A stretch of 64,000 bases of DNA from Imbroritus primus (GTDB taxonomy: Bacteria > Pseudomonadota > Gammaproteobacteria > Burkholderiales > Burkholderiaceae): positions 682,001-746,000 of the forward strand of contig NZ_OZ201293.1 of NCBI RefSeq assembly GCF_964332355.1, written 5' to 3'. This document shows, one piece after another, positions 25,621-34,974 of this stretch (its first letter is position 1; each line of letters starts with the position of its first letter). Position numbers and translations under genes: made by a program. The notes beneath the pieces were generated by a model, which saw only the letters and a list, made by a program, of their open reading frames with translations, was not told the origin of the DNA and made no database searches.

Positions 25621-28600
25621 TCAGGGGATCACCACGGTGTTCCCGGCGGGGTGCGCCGGATCGTCCGGTTCACCGCTCCTGCCGTCCGCATCGTCGTCCG
25701 GACCATCCTTGCCGCGCCATTTGCGCCGCAGCCAGGCTGCCAGGTCGTCCAGGTAGGTGTAGATCACCGGTACCACTACCAGTGTCAGCACCGACGACGT
25801 GATGATGCCGCCGATCACCGTCTGGCCCATCGGGGCACGCTGCTCCGAGCCTTCGCCAAGGCTGAAGGCCAGCGGCACCATGCCGAAGATCATCGCCAGC
25901 GTGGTCATGAGGATCGGCCGCAGCCGCACGCGCGCCGCTTCCACCAGTGCCGCCTCGCGCCCCAGCGCCGCCTTGCCGTGTTCGCCGCGCCGCGCCTGGT
26001 TGGCAAAGTCCACCAGCAGGATGGCGTTCTTGGTCACGAGCCCCATCAGCATGATGAAGCCGATGATCGAGAACATGTTCAGCGTCGAGCGGAACAGCAG
26101 CAGCGCCAGGAACACGCCGATCAGCGTCAGCGGCAGCGACATCATGATCGCGACCGGCTGGAAGAAGCTGCCGAACTGGGAGGCCAGGATCATGTAGATG
26201 AAGATGATCGCCAGCGCCAGCGCGGAAACTGCGTACCCGAAGGACTCTCGCATGGATTTGGTGGAACCGCCAAAACGATATTTGTAACCCGTGGGTAAAG
26301 AAAGTGACTGCATCGTCAAGTCGATCTCGCGCGCCAGATCGCCGGGCGAGCGGCCGGCGGCGTTGGCGGTGATTTCCACCTCGCGCAGCAGGTCGCGGCG
26401 GCTGATCTTGGCCGCGCCGGTGGACGGCACGATCTCCGCGATCTGGCGCAATGGCACCATGCGCGGCGCACCGTCGGCCGTGGTTTGCGTGCTGGCGATC
26501 ATCAGTCCCTCGAGATCGGCCACGCCGGTGCGCGCATCGCGCGGCAGGCGCACGCGCACGTCGTAGTTCTGGTCATCCGGTCCGCGCCAGCTGGTCACCG
26601 CATCGCCGGCGAGCAACGGACGCAGGGCATTGCCGATCTGGTTGAGGCCGATGCCGAGATCGGAGGCGAGTTCGCGGCGGATACGGATTTCCACGGTGGG
26701 TCGGTCTTCCTTGAGGCTGGAATCGAGATCCACCAGGCCGTCGATTTTGGCGAGCCGCGCCAGCGCCTCGTCCGACAGACGCTTGAGTTCAGGCAGGCTG
26801 TCGCCCTGGATGGACAGCTGGATCGCCTTTTGTCCTCCCGCACCGTCTGGCATGCCGACCTGCGTGAGCTTGATACCCGCGATGCGGCTCATGCGCTCGC
26901 GCAGCACGCCGTTGAATTGCTTGACGCTCATGCTGCGCTCGCGGCGGTCCTTGAGGCGGATCGACACCAGCGCGTTGTTCTTGCCGGCCGTGTTGCCGGA
27001 ATTGATGGTGGCGTAGGAGTACAGCACCTCGGGGAATTCGCCGAGCGCGGCCTGTACCTGCTTGACCTTGCTTTCGGTGACATCGAGCGACGAGCCGACC
27101 GGCGTGGTGAAGCCGATCTGCGTTTCCGACAGGTCGGCCGCCGGCACGAATTCCGTGCCGATCAGCGGCACCAGTGTGAAGCTGCCGAAGAAAGCCACCA
27201 CCGCCAATACCACCGTGGCGATGCGATGGCGCAGCGCCCAGCCGAGCATGCCCGCATAGCCATGGGAGAGCGAGTCCATGCGGCGGCTGAACCAGTCCAG
27301 CAGGCGGCCGAAGGTACGGCCGTACCAGCCGCCCTTGTTGCCGGTGCCGTGCAGGTCCGGATCGCGCCAGACCGAGGACAGCATCGGGTCGAGCGTGAAC
27401 GAGACAAACATCGAGATCAGCACGGCCGCCACCACGGTGACACCGAACTGATGGAAGAAACGGCCGATGATGCCGCCCATGAAGCCCACTGGCAGGAATA
27501 CCGCGACGATGGACAGGGTGGTAGCCAGCACCGCCAGCCCGATCTCGCTCGTGCCGTCGAGCGCCGCGGCGCGGTGCGTCTTGCCCATCAGATTGTGGCG
27601 CACGATGTTCTCGCGCACCACGATGGCATCGTCGATCAGCAGGCCAACGCACAGCGACAGCGCCATCAGCGTGATGACGTTGAGCGTGAAGCCGGACATA
27701 TACATCACGCCGAAGGTGCCGATCAGCGAGATCGGCAGCGTCAGGCCGGTGATGACCGTGCTGCGCCACGAGCCGAGGAACAGGAAGACGATGATGATGG
27801 TCAGCGCCGCGCCTTCCAGGAGCGTGCTGCGCACCTCGGTGACGCTGTTGCGGATGCCGCGCGCGGTGTCGTTGATGACCTTCAGTTCGACGCCTTCCGG
27901 CACCATCTTGCGTACGTCGTCGAGCATTGCCACGAGGCCATCCACCGTCGCCACGGCGTTCTCGCCCTGGGCCTTGATCACCGTGAGGAAAAGGCCGCGC
28001 TGGCCATTGAGCAGGGCCAGGCTGTCTTGTTCCTCCTGGCCATCGCGCACCTCGGCAACCTGGTCGAGCGTCACTGCCTGCCCGCCGCGCCGCGCCACGA
28101 TGATGCGCGCAAAATCCTCGGGCGCCAGCGCGCGGCCCTTGATCTGCACGATCTGTTCGGTCGAGGACGATTGCAGGGCACCAGCCGGCAGTTCCTGGTT
28201 CTCGCTGCGCAGCGCGTTCATGACCTGATCAACGCTCACGCCCAGCGCTTCCATGGCCTGCGGGCGCAGCTTGACCTCGATCTCGCGCTTGGTGCCGCCG
28301 ACCAGCGAGATTGCGCCCACACCGCGCACGGCTTCGAGGCGTTTCTTGACGATCTGGTCGGCGATGGTGGTCAGCTCACGCGCCGAACGTTGCATTGACG
28401 GATCCATGCCCGGTGCGTTCTGCACCGACAGGTAGAAGATCGGCAGCTCGGTCGGATCGTAGCGCAGCACGCGCGGTTCCTCGACCTCATCGCGGAACTG
28501 CGGGCGGATCAGCGCGATCTTGTCGCGCACGTCCTGCGCCGCACGGCCGATATCGACCGTGAGCTGGAACTGGATGACGACGACGGAGTTGTCCTGGTAC

Positions 28601-28851
28601 GAGTTCGAGAAGATCTCGTCGATGCCCGAGATGGTATTGACCACCTCCTCGATCTTGCGCGTGACGTCCGATTCCACCGACTCCGGCGAGGCGCCGGGAT
28701 AGGCAGTCTGCACCACCACGATGGGAAACTGGATTTCCGGGAACTGGTCGACGGGCAGGCGGTTATAGGAGAACAGGCCGATCACCACGAACGCCAGCAT
28801 CATCATGGTGGCGAACACCGGGTTGTGGATGGAGACCCGCGTGAACCACAT
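25621..28851 (-). CDS. RND efflux pump inner-membrane transporter (HAE1 family)
   Basis: A 1076-residue proton-driven exporter. The N-terminus (M-W-F-T-R-V-S-I-H-N-P-V-F-A) and the following NRLPVDQFPEIQFPIVVV are typical of MexB/BepE-like HAE1 transporters, with two large periplasmic loops and twelve helices. The fourth helix carries the proton-relay pair in LCVGLLIDDAIVVREN, and GLVTKNAILLVDFANQ gives the matching lysine helix. The C-terminus ends in an acidic, Gly/Pro-rich cytoplasmic tail. The start follows the adaptor stop by three bases. Together with the adaptor and a TolC channel it would form a tripartite multidrug or solvent pump; substrates are not predictable. Confidence 0.95.
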   Translation of the reverse strand: MWFTRVSIHNPVFATMMMLAFVVIGLFSYNRLPVDQFPEIQFPIVVVQTAYPGASPESVESDVTRKIEEVVNTISGIDEIFSNSYQDNSVVVIQFQLTVDIGRAAQDVRDKIALIRPQFRDEVEEPRVLRYDPTELPIFYLSVQNAPGMDPSMQRSARELTTIADQIVKKRLEAVRGVGAISLVGGTKREIEVKLRPQAMEALGVSVDQVMNALRSENQELPAGALQSSSTEQIVQIKGRALAPEDFARIIVARRGGQAVTLDQVAEVRDGQEEQDSLALLNGQRGLFLTVIKAQGENAVATVDGLVAMLDDVRKMVPEGVELKVINDTARGIRNSVTEVRSTLLEGAALTIIIVFLFLGSWRSTVITGLTLPISLIGTFGVMYMSGFTLNVITLMALSLCVGLLIDDAIVVRENIVRHNLMGKTHRAAALDGTSEIGLAVLATTLSIVAVFLPVGFMGGIIGRFFHQFGVTVVAAVLISMFVSFTLDPMLSSVWRDPDLHGTGNKGGWYGRTFGRLLDWFSRRMDSLSHGYAGMLGWALRHRIATVVLAVVAFFGSFTLVPLIGTEFVPAADLSETQIGFTTPVGSSLDVTESKVKQVQAALGEFPEVLYSYATINSGNTAGKNNALVSIRLKDRRERSMSVKQFNGVLRERMSRIAGIKLTQVGMPDGAGGQKAIQLSIQGDSLPELKRLSDEALARLAKIDGLVDLDSSLKEDRPTVEIRIRRELASDLGIGLNQIGNALRPLLAGDAVTSWRGPDDQNYDVRVRLPRDARTGVADLEGLMIASTQTTADGAPRMVPLRQIAEIVPSTGAAKISRRDLLREVEITANAAGRSPGDLAREIDLTMQSLSLPTGYKYRFGGSTKSMRESFGYAVSALALAIIFIYMILASQFGSFFQPVAIMMSLPLTLIGVFLALLLFRSTLNMFSIIGFIMLMGLVTKNAILLVDFANQARRGEHGKAALGREAALVEAARVRLRPILMTTLAMIFGMVPLAFSLGEGSEQRAPMGQTVIGGIITSSVLTLVVVPVIYTYLDDLAAWLRRKWRGKDGPDDDADGRSGEPDDPAHPAGNTVVIP

Positions 28852-28854
28852 CGG

Positions 28855-29955
28855 CTAGCTGCCTTTCACCACCACCGGCGTACCGGTGCGCAGCGTCCCA
28901 AGATTGTTGCGCACGATGCGCGTGCCGGCCTGCAGCCCGGCGGTGATCTCCACCTGGTCGGCGGAGCGCAGCCCGGTCTGCACCGCCTGCTCCGCCAGCT
29001 TGCCCTGTGCGTCGATGACATACACGAAGTGCCGTTCGCCCTCGGTGCGCACCGCAATAGCCGGAATCGCCAGCACCTGCGGGCGTTGCTCCAGCACCAG
29101 TCCGCCCTTGACGAACTGCCCGGCGCGCAGGCGGCCGTCGGGATTGGCGACCGACACATACACCATGATGCTGCGCGTGCCTTCCGTGGCCGCCGGGTTG
29201 ATGCGTTCGAGTGCCCCAGTGATCATCGTCTCCTCCCCCTCGGCCTGCAGCTGCACCCGCTGGCCGATGCGGATGCGGCTAGCTTCGCCGAGCGGAATCG
29301 CCGCCGCCAGCTCGAGGCGCGCGAGGTTGACGATATCGAACAACTTGGCGTCGGGCGATACCTTCTCGCCCGGCTCCGCGCTGCGGACCGCGACCATGCC
29401 ATCGAATGGCGCGTAGATCACCGTGTCGGCCAATGCCTTGCGGGCCACGGCCAGGCCGCCGTTGGCAGCATCGAGGTTGGCCTTGGCCACGGCGGTGTTG
29501 GCCTCGTAGTTTTCAAAGGCAGTCTTGGAGATGAAGCCGCGCGCCACCAGGTCGCGGTTGCGCGCCATCACCTGCCGGGCCTTGTCGTACTCGCCCTTGG
29601 CGGCGAGCATCTGCCCATTGGCCTGCGCCACGCGCGCATCGTATTCCGTGGTGTCGAGCCGCGCGATGACTTGCCCCTGCTTTACGCTTTCGCCTTCGCG
29701 TACCAGCACCTGGCTCAGTTCGCCGCTGACCTTGGCGCGCACCGCTGCCTGTTGCAGGGCGCTCAGGCTGCCGGTGAGTGGCAGGACGGCTTGCACGTCC
29801 GTGGGCTGGACGGTGAACACGTCGCTCGGCAGGAATTCGAGCGGCGCGACGGCCGGAGCGGGCGCAGCAGTGCCGCGCGGGCGCAGCAGCGCGAAAGCGG
29901 CGATTACGGCCAGGGCAGCCACTGCGACGATCAGGATCAGTCGGCGGCGCGTCAT
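28855..29955 (-). CDS. RND efflux periplasmic adaptor (AcrA/HlyD family)
   Basis: A 366-residue membrane fusion protein. One N-terminal membrane anchor (R-R-R-L-I-L-I-V-A-V-A-A-L-A-V-I-A) is followed by the lipoyl half motif (V-S-G-E-L-S-Q-V-L-V-R-E-G-E-S-V), an alpha-hairpin (~120-190), the second half motif I-Y-A-P-F-D-G-M-V and the beta-barrel and membrane-proximal domains. It couples the RND transporter at 25621 to a TolC-type channel. The start at 29955 overlaps the TetR stop (ATGA), so the regulator, adaptor and pump are one operon. No lipobox cysteine is evident. Confidence 0.93.
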   Translation of the reverse strand: MTRRRLILIVAVAALAVIAAFALLRPRGTAAPAPAVAPLEFLPSDVFTVQPTDVQAVLPLTGSLSALQQAAVRAKVSGELSQVLVREGESVKQGQVIARLDTTEYDARVAQANGQMLAAKGEYDKARQVMARNRDLVARGFISKTAFENYEANTAVAKANLDAANGGLAVARKALADTVIYAPFDGMVAVRSAEPGEKVSPDAKLFDIVNLARLELAAAIPLGEASRIRIGQRVQLQAEGEETMITGALERINPAATEGTRSIMVYVSVANPDGRLRAGQFVKGGLVLEQRPQVLAIPAIAVRTEGERHFVYVIDAQGKLAEQAVQTGLRSADQVEITAGLQAGTRIVRNNLGTLRTGTPVVVKGS

Positions 29956-30710
29956 GCAGGATCCTGCGTGGCGGAGTGCAGCCGTTCTGCCAGTTCGGCG
30001 GCGGCCATTTCGCATACCCCGCTGGCCAGCGGGAGGGTGGCATCGTCTGGACGTTTCACCAACCCGAACAGGGCGAGATTGACGTAGCTGTCGATAAACG
30101 CTTCCGGCGAAAACTCGCGTGTCACGCAGGTGCCGAACGAATGGTTCCACATCATCAGGAACACCATCGGCGCGGTAAGCGCCGCGGTGGTAGGGGCGAG
30201 GGCGGCGGCGCGGAATTCGCCACGGTCGATGCCCTGCTGGATGGCGCGACGAAACAGCGCGTCGGCTCGGGCGATCACTTCGTCGTAATAGAAACGCGCC
30301 AGGTTCGGGAAGCGTGCCGATTCAGCCATCACCAGCTTGGCGAGCCCCGCAGCCGGGCTCTTGCCCATCATTTCCCACCATCCGCCGAACAGGCACTGCA
30401 GCAACTCGGCCGTGCTCCCCTGGTGGCGGCTGATCAGGTCCTCGCCTTCGGCGAGAACCGGGGAGAGGTTCTCGCGGATGACCGCCTTGAAGAGCGCTTC
30501 CTTGTCGGCGAAATACAGGTAGACCGTGCCCTTGGAGACATTGGCGCTGCGCGCGATGTCATCGAGGCGCGCGGCATGGTAGCCGTCGCGGATGAAATGC
30601 CCGAGCGCCGCAGCCACCAGTTCCTGCCGGCGGGCCTCCTTGCGGCGGGCCCAGCGTCGCGCTGTCGTGGGGCCGGACGAGCGGTTGGGGGCGGGGGCGG
30701 GCGTATTCAC
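29952..30710 (-). CDS. TetR-family regulator of the RND pump operon
   Basis: A 252-residue regulator. Residues ~28-75 form the TetR DNA-binding domain, with Y-H-A-A-R-L-D-D-I-A and ANVSKGTVYLYFADKEALF, the most typical element of the family. The C-terminal ligand domain is helical, with several Met, Trp and Phe residues. It uses a GTG start at 30710 with an AAGG box just upstream and overlaps the adaptor start by four bases. An unusual arrangement is that the repressor is the first gene of the operon it probably controls, so it would also repress itself through the palindrome at 30740-30754. Confidence 0.92.
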   Translation of the reverse strand: MNTPAPAPNRSSGPTTARRWARRKEARRQELVAAALGHFIRDGYHAARLDDIARSANVSKGTVYLYFADKEALFKAVIRENLSPVLAEGEDLISRHQGSTAELLQCLFGGWWEMMGKSPAAGLAKLVMAESARFPNLARFYYDEVIARADALFRRAIQQGIDRGEFRAAALAPTTAALTAPMVFLMMWNHSFGTCVTREFSPEAFIDSYVNLALFGLVKRPDDATLPLASGVCEMAAAELAERLHSATQDPA

Positions 30711-30739
30711 GAGCCTTCTCGAGGTAACTTACTGAAGAG

Positions 30740-30754
30740 TCATTAATGTAATGA
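30740..30754. promoter_or_regulatory. Candidate TetR operator palindrome
   Basis: TCATTA and TAATGA form a perfect 6-base inverted repeat with a 3-base spacer, about 30 bases before the GTG start of the TetR gene and inside its likely promoter region. Autoregulatory TetR operators usually have this size, symmetry and position. Binding is inferred, not shown. Confidence 0.5.
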
Positions 30755-31289
30755 CGCACCCGGAGCGGGTCAATAGGGCCAAGCTGGGGATAAAGAGCGT
30801 ACCCGGTCAGTTGCTTGTGCATGCTTGTTCTTGTTGCACGCACTGGTCCGGCTCCCGTGTGCCGGCGCGAAGCGTGAGCGTGCGGCTGGTGCAGCGCAGA
30901 TGGGGCGGCCACCCGTTGCAACGCCGGGGGCTGGTCGGCAAGGCGGGCGGGGAATGGCGAGCGGATCCGGATCCGGATGCATGCGCAGGCAGCGCCATGA
31001 AAGTGGAGCGTAAAAAGCCGGCGGCCGCCTCGAACCCGTGGCAGCCAAGCACTGGCACGGTATCATGACGCCCGCAGGTTTGTAACTGATTGTAAGTGAC
31101 CTTAACATAGGCTCCGGGCGGCGTGGCGTCAGCTGGGGCTCAGCCCGTTTGTGCCGGTAACAATTCTTGATCCGGCTTAGCGCCCGCTTGACGTGGAAGC
31201 GGATAGTCTTGTTGCGCAGACTGCGCGCCCTGCGGGCGCTGGCGGTAATTTTCGATCGTGATCCGTGATTTTCTGACCAAGCATCTTCT
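30755..31289. other. Intergenic region upstream of macA
   Basis: About 535 bases between the TetR operon and macA. I see no convincing gene: short frames here have no recognisable domain. The region should hold the macA promoter. The best candidate is listed at 31080-31108. Confidence 0.6.
31080..31108 (+). promoter_or_regulatory. Candidate promoter of the macAB operon
   Basis: TTGTAA at 31080-31085 and TAACAT at 31103-31108 are separated by 17 bases and each matches four of six sigma-70 consensus positions. This would give a leader of about 175 bases before the macA start. It is a weak to moderate match. Confidence 0.35.
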
Positions 31290-32876
31290 ATGACATTCAC
31301 CCGTACCCGCGCCGTGTCCCTCCTCGCAGGTGTTGCGTTGATCGCCGCGGCTGCCGTAGGCTGGCATTACTGGAGCAAGCGCAACAGCGCGCCGGAGTAC
31401 CTCACCAGCAAGGTGGAGCGTGGCGACATCGTGGCCTCCGTCTCGGCGTCGGGCACGCTCAATCCAGTCAAATCGGTGTCGGTCGGTTCGCAGGTGTCAG
31501 GGCAGATCAAGGAGCTGCTGGTCGACTACAACTCGCGCGTCCGGCAAGGTGACATCGTTGCGCGCATCAATCCCCAGACCTATGAGTCGCGCGTGCAGGA
31601 AGCGGAGGCCAATCTCCAGGCGGCGCGTGCCTCCGTGCTGTCCTCGCAGTCCGAGCTGAACCGCCAGCGCGTGACCACGCTGAACCTCGAGCGCGATCTG
31701 AAGCGCAAGCGCGAATTGTTGGAAAAGAACTTCATTTCCGCGGCCGAATTCGACACCAACCAGGCGGCCTACGAGGCCCAGGCTGCGGTGTATGCCTCGT
31801 CGCAGGCCCAGGTGGCCAATGCCCAGGCGCAGGTCAAGCAGCGCGAGGCCTTGCTGTACTCCGCCCGTACCGAACTCGAGAAGACCATCATCCGCGCCCC
31901 GGTCGACGGCACCGTCATCAAGCGCAGCGTCGAGCCCGGCCAGACCGTGGCGGCAAGTCTGCAGGCGCCGGAACTGTTCATCATCGCCCAGGACCTGACG
32001 GCCATGCAGGTGGAAGTGTCGGTCGACGAAGCCGACGTGGGCCGCATCCACGAGGGACAGGAAGCCACCTTCACGGTCGATGCCTTCCCCGGCCAGACCT
32101 TCCGTGGCGAAGTGATGCAGGTGCGCAAGGCCTCGCTGGTGGTACAGAACGTCGTGACCTACGTGGTCGTGGTCTCTGCCTCCAATCGCGACCAGTCGCT
32201 GCTACCAGGCATGACGGCGAATGTGCGCATCGTCACCGCGCGGCGCGAGAACGCGCTGAAGGTGCCCAATGCGGCGCTGCGCTTCCGCCTGGCCAGTGCC
32301 GATGCCGCACCCGCGCAACGCAACGCGGGCATGGCTGGCGGCAACGCTGGCACCAGCGCCGGTGGCGCCAACGCCATGAAGGAGCGCCTCGTCACCGAAC
32401 TGAAACTGGACGAGAAGCAGCAGGCACGCCTCGACGAGATCCTCGCCAATGCCCGCCAGCAGCGCGCGGCACGCGGCCAGGATGGCGAGGGCGCGCAAGG
32501 TGGGGCGCCGGGCGGTCAAGGTGGTGACGGCGCTCGCCGTCCTGGCGCCAACGATGCGCAGCGCGACGCCATGCGCGAACAGATTCGCGCGATGCTGACG
32601 CCCGAGCAGCAGGCCCTGTATGCCGCCATGAATGCAGGCCGTCGTGGCAGCGCGCGCGGCGCGACGACGCCAGGTACGATCTATGTGTTGCGCGATGGCC
32701 AGCCGGTGGGTGTCGAGGTGCGGCTGGGCCTGTCCGACGGCAACGCCACCGAACTGGTACGCGGTGAACTGAAGGAAGGCGATGCCGTCATCACCGGCGT
32801 ACGCACCACTGGCGGCGACCGCAGCGGCAATTCGGGCGGCTCGCGCAGCCAGCCACGCGGTCCGCGCATGTTCTGA
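31290..32876 (+). CDS. macA: MacA-like periplasmic adaptor with an inserted domain
   Basis: A 528-residue membrane fusion protein for a MacB-type ABC exporter. An N-terminal anchor helix (~8-25) is followed by lipoyl halves (VSGQIKELLVDYNSRV and IIRAPVDGTVIKRSVEPG), a long alpha-hairpin (~85-190) and the beta-barrel (VSVDEADVGRIHEGQEA). The E. coli protein has 371 residues. The excess here is mainly a Gly/Ala/Arg-rich insert at ~333-456, after the N-A-L-K-V-P-N-A-A-L strand. It contains L-K-L-D-E-K-Q-Q near 370 and M-L-T-P-E-Q-Q near 436, which recall the LTxxQ motifs of Spy/CpxP proteins. The ATPase and permease genes follow directly. Confidence 0.9.
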   Translation: MTFTRTRAVSLLAGVALIAAAAVGWHYWSKRNSAPEYLTSKVERGDIVASVSASGTLNPVKSVSVGSQVSGQIKELLVDYNSRVRQGDIVARINPQTYESRVQEAEANLQAARASVLSSQSELNRQRVTTLNLERDLKRKRELLEKNFISAAEFDTNQAAYEAQAAVYASSQAQVANAQAQVKQREALLYSARTELEKTIIRAPVDGTVIKRSVEPGQTVAASLQAPELFIIAQDLTAMQVEVSVDEADVGRIHEGQEATFTVDAFPGQTFRGEVMQVRKASLVVQNVVTYVVVVSASNRDQSLLPGMTANVRIVTARRENALKVPNAALRFRLASADAAPAQRNAGMAGGNAGTSAGGANAMKERLVTELKLDEKQQARLDEILANARQQRAARGQDGEGAQGGAPGGQGGDGARRPGANDAQRDAMREQIRAMLTPEQQALYAAMNAGRRGSARGATTPGTIYVLRDGQPVGVEVRLGLSDGNATELVRGELKEGDAVITGVRTTGGDRSGNSGGSRSQPRGPRMF

Positions 32877-32884
32877 GGACCGGC

Positions 32885-33622
32885 ATGACCGCACTCATTC
32901 ATACGCGCGATCTGGTCAAGGAATACACCATGGGCAGCACCGTGGTGCGGGCGCTCGACGGCGTCTCGCTCGACGTGCACGAAGGCGAGTTCGTGGCCGT
33001 GATGGGCGCGTCCGGTTCCGGAAAATCGACCTTCATGAACATGCTCGGCTGCCTTGACCGTCCCACCTCCGGCACCTACATGCTGGCGGGCGAGGAAGTA
33101 TCGAGCCTGTCAGGCGATGCGCTGGCCGCGATCCGCAACCGGCGCATTGGTTTCGTGTTCCAGCAGTTCAACCTGCTGCCGCGCACCTCGGCGCTGGAGA
33201 ATGTCGAACTGCCGCTGCTGTATGCCAACGTCAGCGCCGCCGAGCGCCATGCGCGGGCGGCGCGCCGCCTGCAGCAGGTCGGCCTCGGCACGCGCATGGA
33301 TCACCATCCGGCCCAGCTTTCCGGTGGGCAGCAGCAGCGCGTGGCGATTGCCCGGGCGCTGGTCAATAACCCCAACCTGATTCTGGCCGACGAGCCGACC
33401 GGCGCGCTCGATTCGCAGACCAGTATCGAGGTGATGGCGCTCTTGCAGCAACTCAACACCGAAGGCATGACCGTGGTGCTCGTTACGCACGAGCCTGACA
33501 TCGCCGCCTATGCCGGACGCGTGGTGATGTTCCGCGACGGTCATGTCATCGAGGACCGCCGGCAGACGCCGGAAGTGGCGCGTGTGGGTACACCGTCGGA
33601 GCCGCCTGAGGTGTCCGCATGA
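32885..33622 (+). CDS. MacB-type ABC transporter ATP-binding protein
   Basis: A 245-residue ATPase of the LolD/MacB family. It has Walker A GASGSGKST, the Q-loop VFQQFNLLPR, signature LSGGQQQRVAIARAL, Walker B LILADEP and the H-loop V-T-H-E. It powers the mechanotransmission exporter made with the permease at 33619 and the adaptor at 31290. In E. coli MacB the ATPase and permease are one polypeptide; here they are two genes joined by a four-base ATGA overlap (33619-33622). Confidence 0.93.
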   Translation: MTALIHTRDLVKEYTMGSTVVRALDGVSLDVHEGEFVAVMGASGSGKSTFMNMLGCLDRPTSGTYMLAGEEVSSLSGDALAAIRNRRIGFVFQQFNLLPRTSALENVELPLLYANVSAAERHARAARRLQQVGLGTRMDHHPAQLSGGQQQRVAIARALVNNPNLILADEPTGALDSQTSIEVMALLQQLNTEGMTVVLVTHEPDIAAYAGRVVMFRDGHVIEDRRQTPEVARVGTPSEPPEVSA

Positions 33623-34863
33623 CCCTCGTCGCGACCCTCCAGACCTCGATCCGCATCGCGCTGCGCGCCTTGCGCATCAACAAGCTGCGTTCCGCGCTGA
33701 CCATGCTCGGCATCATTATCGGGGTGGGCGCGGTAATCACCATGATTGCCGTCGGCGGCGGCGCGCAGGCGCGCGTGCAGCAGCAGATCGCGAGCCTCGG
33801 CTCGAACCTGATGATCATCATTCCAGGTTCGACCACGACCAGCGGCGTGCGGCTGGGCACCGGTCAGGCGCAGACATTGACCGAAGACGACGCCCTGGCG
33901 CTGACGCGCGAGATCCCCTCGATCCGCGCTGCCGCGCCCTCGCTGCGCGGCAGCGGGCAGATCGTGTTTGGCAACAACAACTGGGCCGTGCAGATGCAGG
34001 GCGTGTGGAACGACTATTTCGAAGCACGCGAATGGCCGGTGATTGCGGGCCGCATGTTCGAGGATAGCGAGATCAGCGGCGCCGGAAAGGTGGTGATCCT
34101 CGGCCAGTCCACGGCGCGTCAGCTGTTCGGCGACGCCGATCCGATCGACCAGGTGGTGCGCATCAACAAGGTACCGATGACGGTGATCGGTATCCTCGAC
34201 CGCAAGGGCCAGAGCATGTTCGGCCAGGACCAGGACGACATCGCCTTCGTGCCGCTCTCCACGGGCCGCAACCGCATCTTCGGCAGTTCGCAGGGTCGCC
34301 TCAAGCGCGTGGGCAACATCAACGTCAAGGTGCGCGACGGCTTCGACATGGACCAGGCCGAAGAAGACATCCGTGCGCTGCTGCGCCAGCGGCACCGCCT
34401 GCAGGCAGGCGCGGCGGACGACTTCACCGTACGCAACATGACCGAGATCCTGCAGACGCAGGAAGAATCGAGCCGCGTCATGACCCTGCTGCTGGCGGCC
34501 GTCGCCTCTGTCTCGCTGTTGGTTGGCGGTATCGGCATCATGAACATCATGCTGGTGAGCGTAACCGAGCGTACGCGCGAGATCGGCCTGCGCATGGCTG
34601 TCGGCGCGCGCGCTCACGACATCCTCACGCAGTTCCTGATCGAGGCCGTGACGCTGTCGCTGATCGGCGGCTTTCTTGGCATCGTCGTCGGCGGGCTCGG
34701 CGCCTGGGCGGTCGCTGCGCTGGCCGGGTGGCCCACGCAGCTGTCCACCGCCTCCATCGTGCTGGCGGTCGGGTTTGCCGGGGCCATTGGTGTATTCTTC
34801 GGCTTTTACCCGGCCCGCAAGGCTTCGCAGCTGCTGCCGATCCAGGCGTTGCGGTACGAATAG
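33619..34863 (+). CDS. MacB-type ABC transporter permease
   Basis: A 414-residue permease with the MacB periplasmic core and FtsX-like domain. The first helix follows L-R-S-A-L-T-M-L-G-I-I-I-G-V, a hallmark of the family. A ~220-residue periplasmic domain is followed by three C-terminal helices, with GGIGIMNIMLVSVTERTREIG before the coupling helix. With the ATPase and the adaptor it should export small molecules or peptides from the periplasm through a TolC-type channel. The start overlaps the ATPase stop. Confidence 0.93.
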   Translation: MTLVATLQTSIRIALRALRINKLRSALTMLGIIIGVGAVITMIAVGGGAQARVQQQIASLGSNLMIIIPGSTTTSGVRLGTGQAQTLTEDDALALTREIPSIRAAAPSLRGSGQIVFGNNNWAVQMQGVWNDYFEAREWPVIAGRMFEDSEISGAGKVVILGQSTARQLFGDADPIDQVVRINKVPMTVIGILDRKGQSMFGQDQDDIAFVPLSTGRNRIFGSSQGRLKRVGNINVKVRDGFDMDQAEEDIRALLRQRHRLQAGAADDFTVRNMTEILQTQEESSRVMTLLLAAVASVSLLVGGIGIMNIMLVSVTERTREIGLRMAVGARAHDILTQFLIEAVTLSLIGGFLGIVVGGLGAWAVAALAGWPTQLSTASIVLAVGFAGAIGVFFGFYPARKASQLLPIQALRYE

Positions 34864-34974
34864 CGCGTCGCGCGTCGGCGTTGCGTCCGGCACGACACGC
34901 GGGGTCGCCTCACATAGCAGGCGGGGTGGTGTGCAATTCATGTGGGGTTTGACCCGTCTCGTATCTTTGCTTTC

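Noticed and set aside
30751..31068. A ~105-codon frame upstream of macA
   Set aside because: No ribosome-binding site, no domain, and the encoded sequence is compositionally like random GC-rich translation.
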